Below, piece after piece: positions 63,958 through 64,000 of a stretch of DNA of 64,000 bases; positions within the stretch are counted from its first letter, which is position 1, and every line of letters begins with the position of its first letter. Under the pieces are notes generated by a model. The model searched no databases. It saw only the letters and a program-made list of their open reading frames with translations, and was not told the origin of the DNA. The DNA is taken from NCBI GenBank assembly GCA_964350695.1, contig CAYGKM010000003.1:88275-152274 (forward strand), given 5' to 3'. The stretch is from TMED27 sp964350695 (GTDB lineage: Bacteria; Pseudomonadota; Alphaproteobacteria; Micavibrionales; Micavibrionaceae). The position numbers and the translations under genes are program-made.

Positions 63958-64000
63958 CGGAGGGATTCGAACCCTCGGTACGCTATAAACGTACACACGC
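63949..64000 (-). tRNA. tRNA-Ser, 3' part (gene continues beyond the window)
   Basis: Read on the minus strand, the segment ends with encoded CCA (63949-63951), discriminator G and acceptor strand CGGCACC. Before them is a perfect T arm (GAGGG-TTCGAAT-CCCTC), and before that a long variable arm (TACG...CGTA hairpin), preceded by GTGTG of the anticodon stem. The long variable arm and the GCGTGTGTACG context identify a serine tRNA; the anticodon lies outside the window. Confidence 0.85.

Noticed and set aside
63891..63998. Extension of the 187-residue gene into tRNA-Ser
   Set aside because: The extension is read from the tRNA gene; the ATG at 63890 has a proper ribosome binding site.

Overview
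The window looks like a stretch of an alphaproteobacterial chromosome. Supporting signs are the tsaE-murU-addB-addA-trxA run (AddAB rather than RecBCD), a thrS-pirin-infC order, an alphaproteobacterial-type SerC, a CtrA-type TTAA-N7-TTAAC box and many alphaproteobacterial hypothetical genes. Large adhesins and moderate base composition would fit a Micavibrio-like or Rhodospirillales-related lineage, but this assignment is tentative.

Layout. 1-8.3 kb: a truncated secreted-protein gene on the minus strand, then a plus-strand operon for tRNA t6A modification (tsaE), cell-wall sugar activation (murU-like), double-strand-break repair (addB, addA) and thioredoxin, closed by a bidirectional terminator. 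8.3-11.9 kb: minus-strand thrS, pirin and infC; infC appears to start at an AUC codon. 12-25.8 kb: a complete type I secretion system (HlyD adaptor, ABC transporter with a C39-like domain, TolC) next to a 2755-residue LapA-like RTX adhesin whose promoter region carries a CtrA box. 25.8-26.95 kb: a 1.1-kb AT-rich gap. 27-38 kb: housekeeping and regulatory genes, namely a CheY-like regulator with a helical partner, TerC, all three L-serine biosynthesis genes (serA, serC, serB), a Nudix fusion, a lone ClpA/B-type AAA+ module, RsmC-like methyltransferase, a MATE transporter and an AsmA-like protein.

38.9-54.8 kb is the most unusual region. A four-gene minus-strand operon (lipoprotein TolC, two HlyD-like adaptors with strange cytosolic N-termini, and a PqqD-like/M50 protease/HlyD fusion) lies directly upstream of a giant cadherin/CSPG-repeat protein of about 3140 residues. 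The giant has a C-type lectin domain and an N-terminal LEPR-XLL-like motif, but neither RTX repeats nor a clear Sec signal. No ABC ATPase is present. I read this as a possible ABC-less, protease-containing export pathway in which the PqqD-like domain could recognise the N-terminal motif of the giant.

54.9-58.4 kb: a BaiN-like flavoprotein, an ArsC/Spx-like protein and a membrane acyltransferase with an SGNH domain. 58.6-63.9 kb: an accessory-looking block of unrecognised genes. It has a divergent promoter region with two Fur-type boxes, a secreted protein with a peptidoglycan-binding-like tail, a 1131-residue orphan protein and a 187-residue membrane protein next to a tRNA-Ser gene. A 13-bp copy of the tRNA 3' end lies on the far side of the last gene, as expected for an old integration site.
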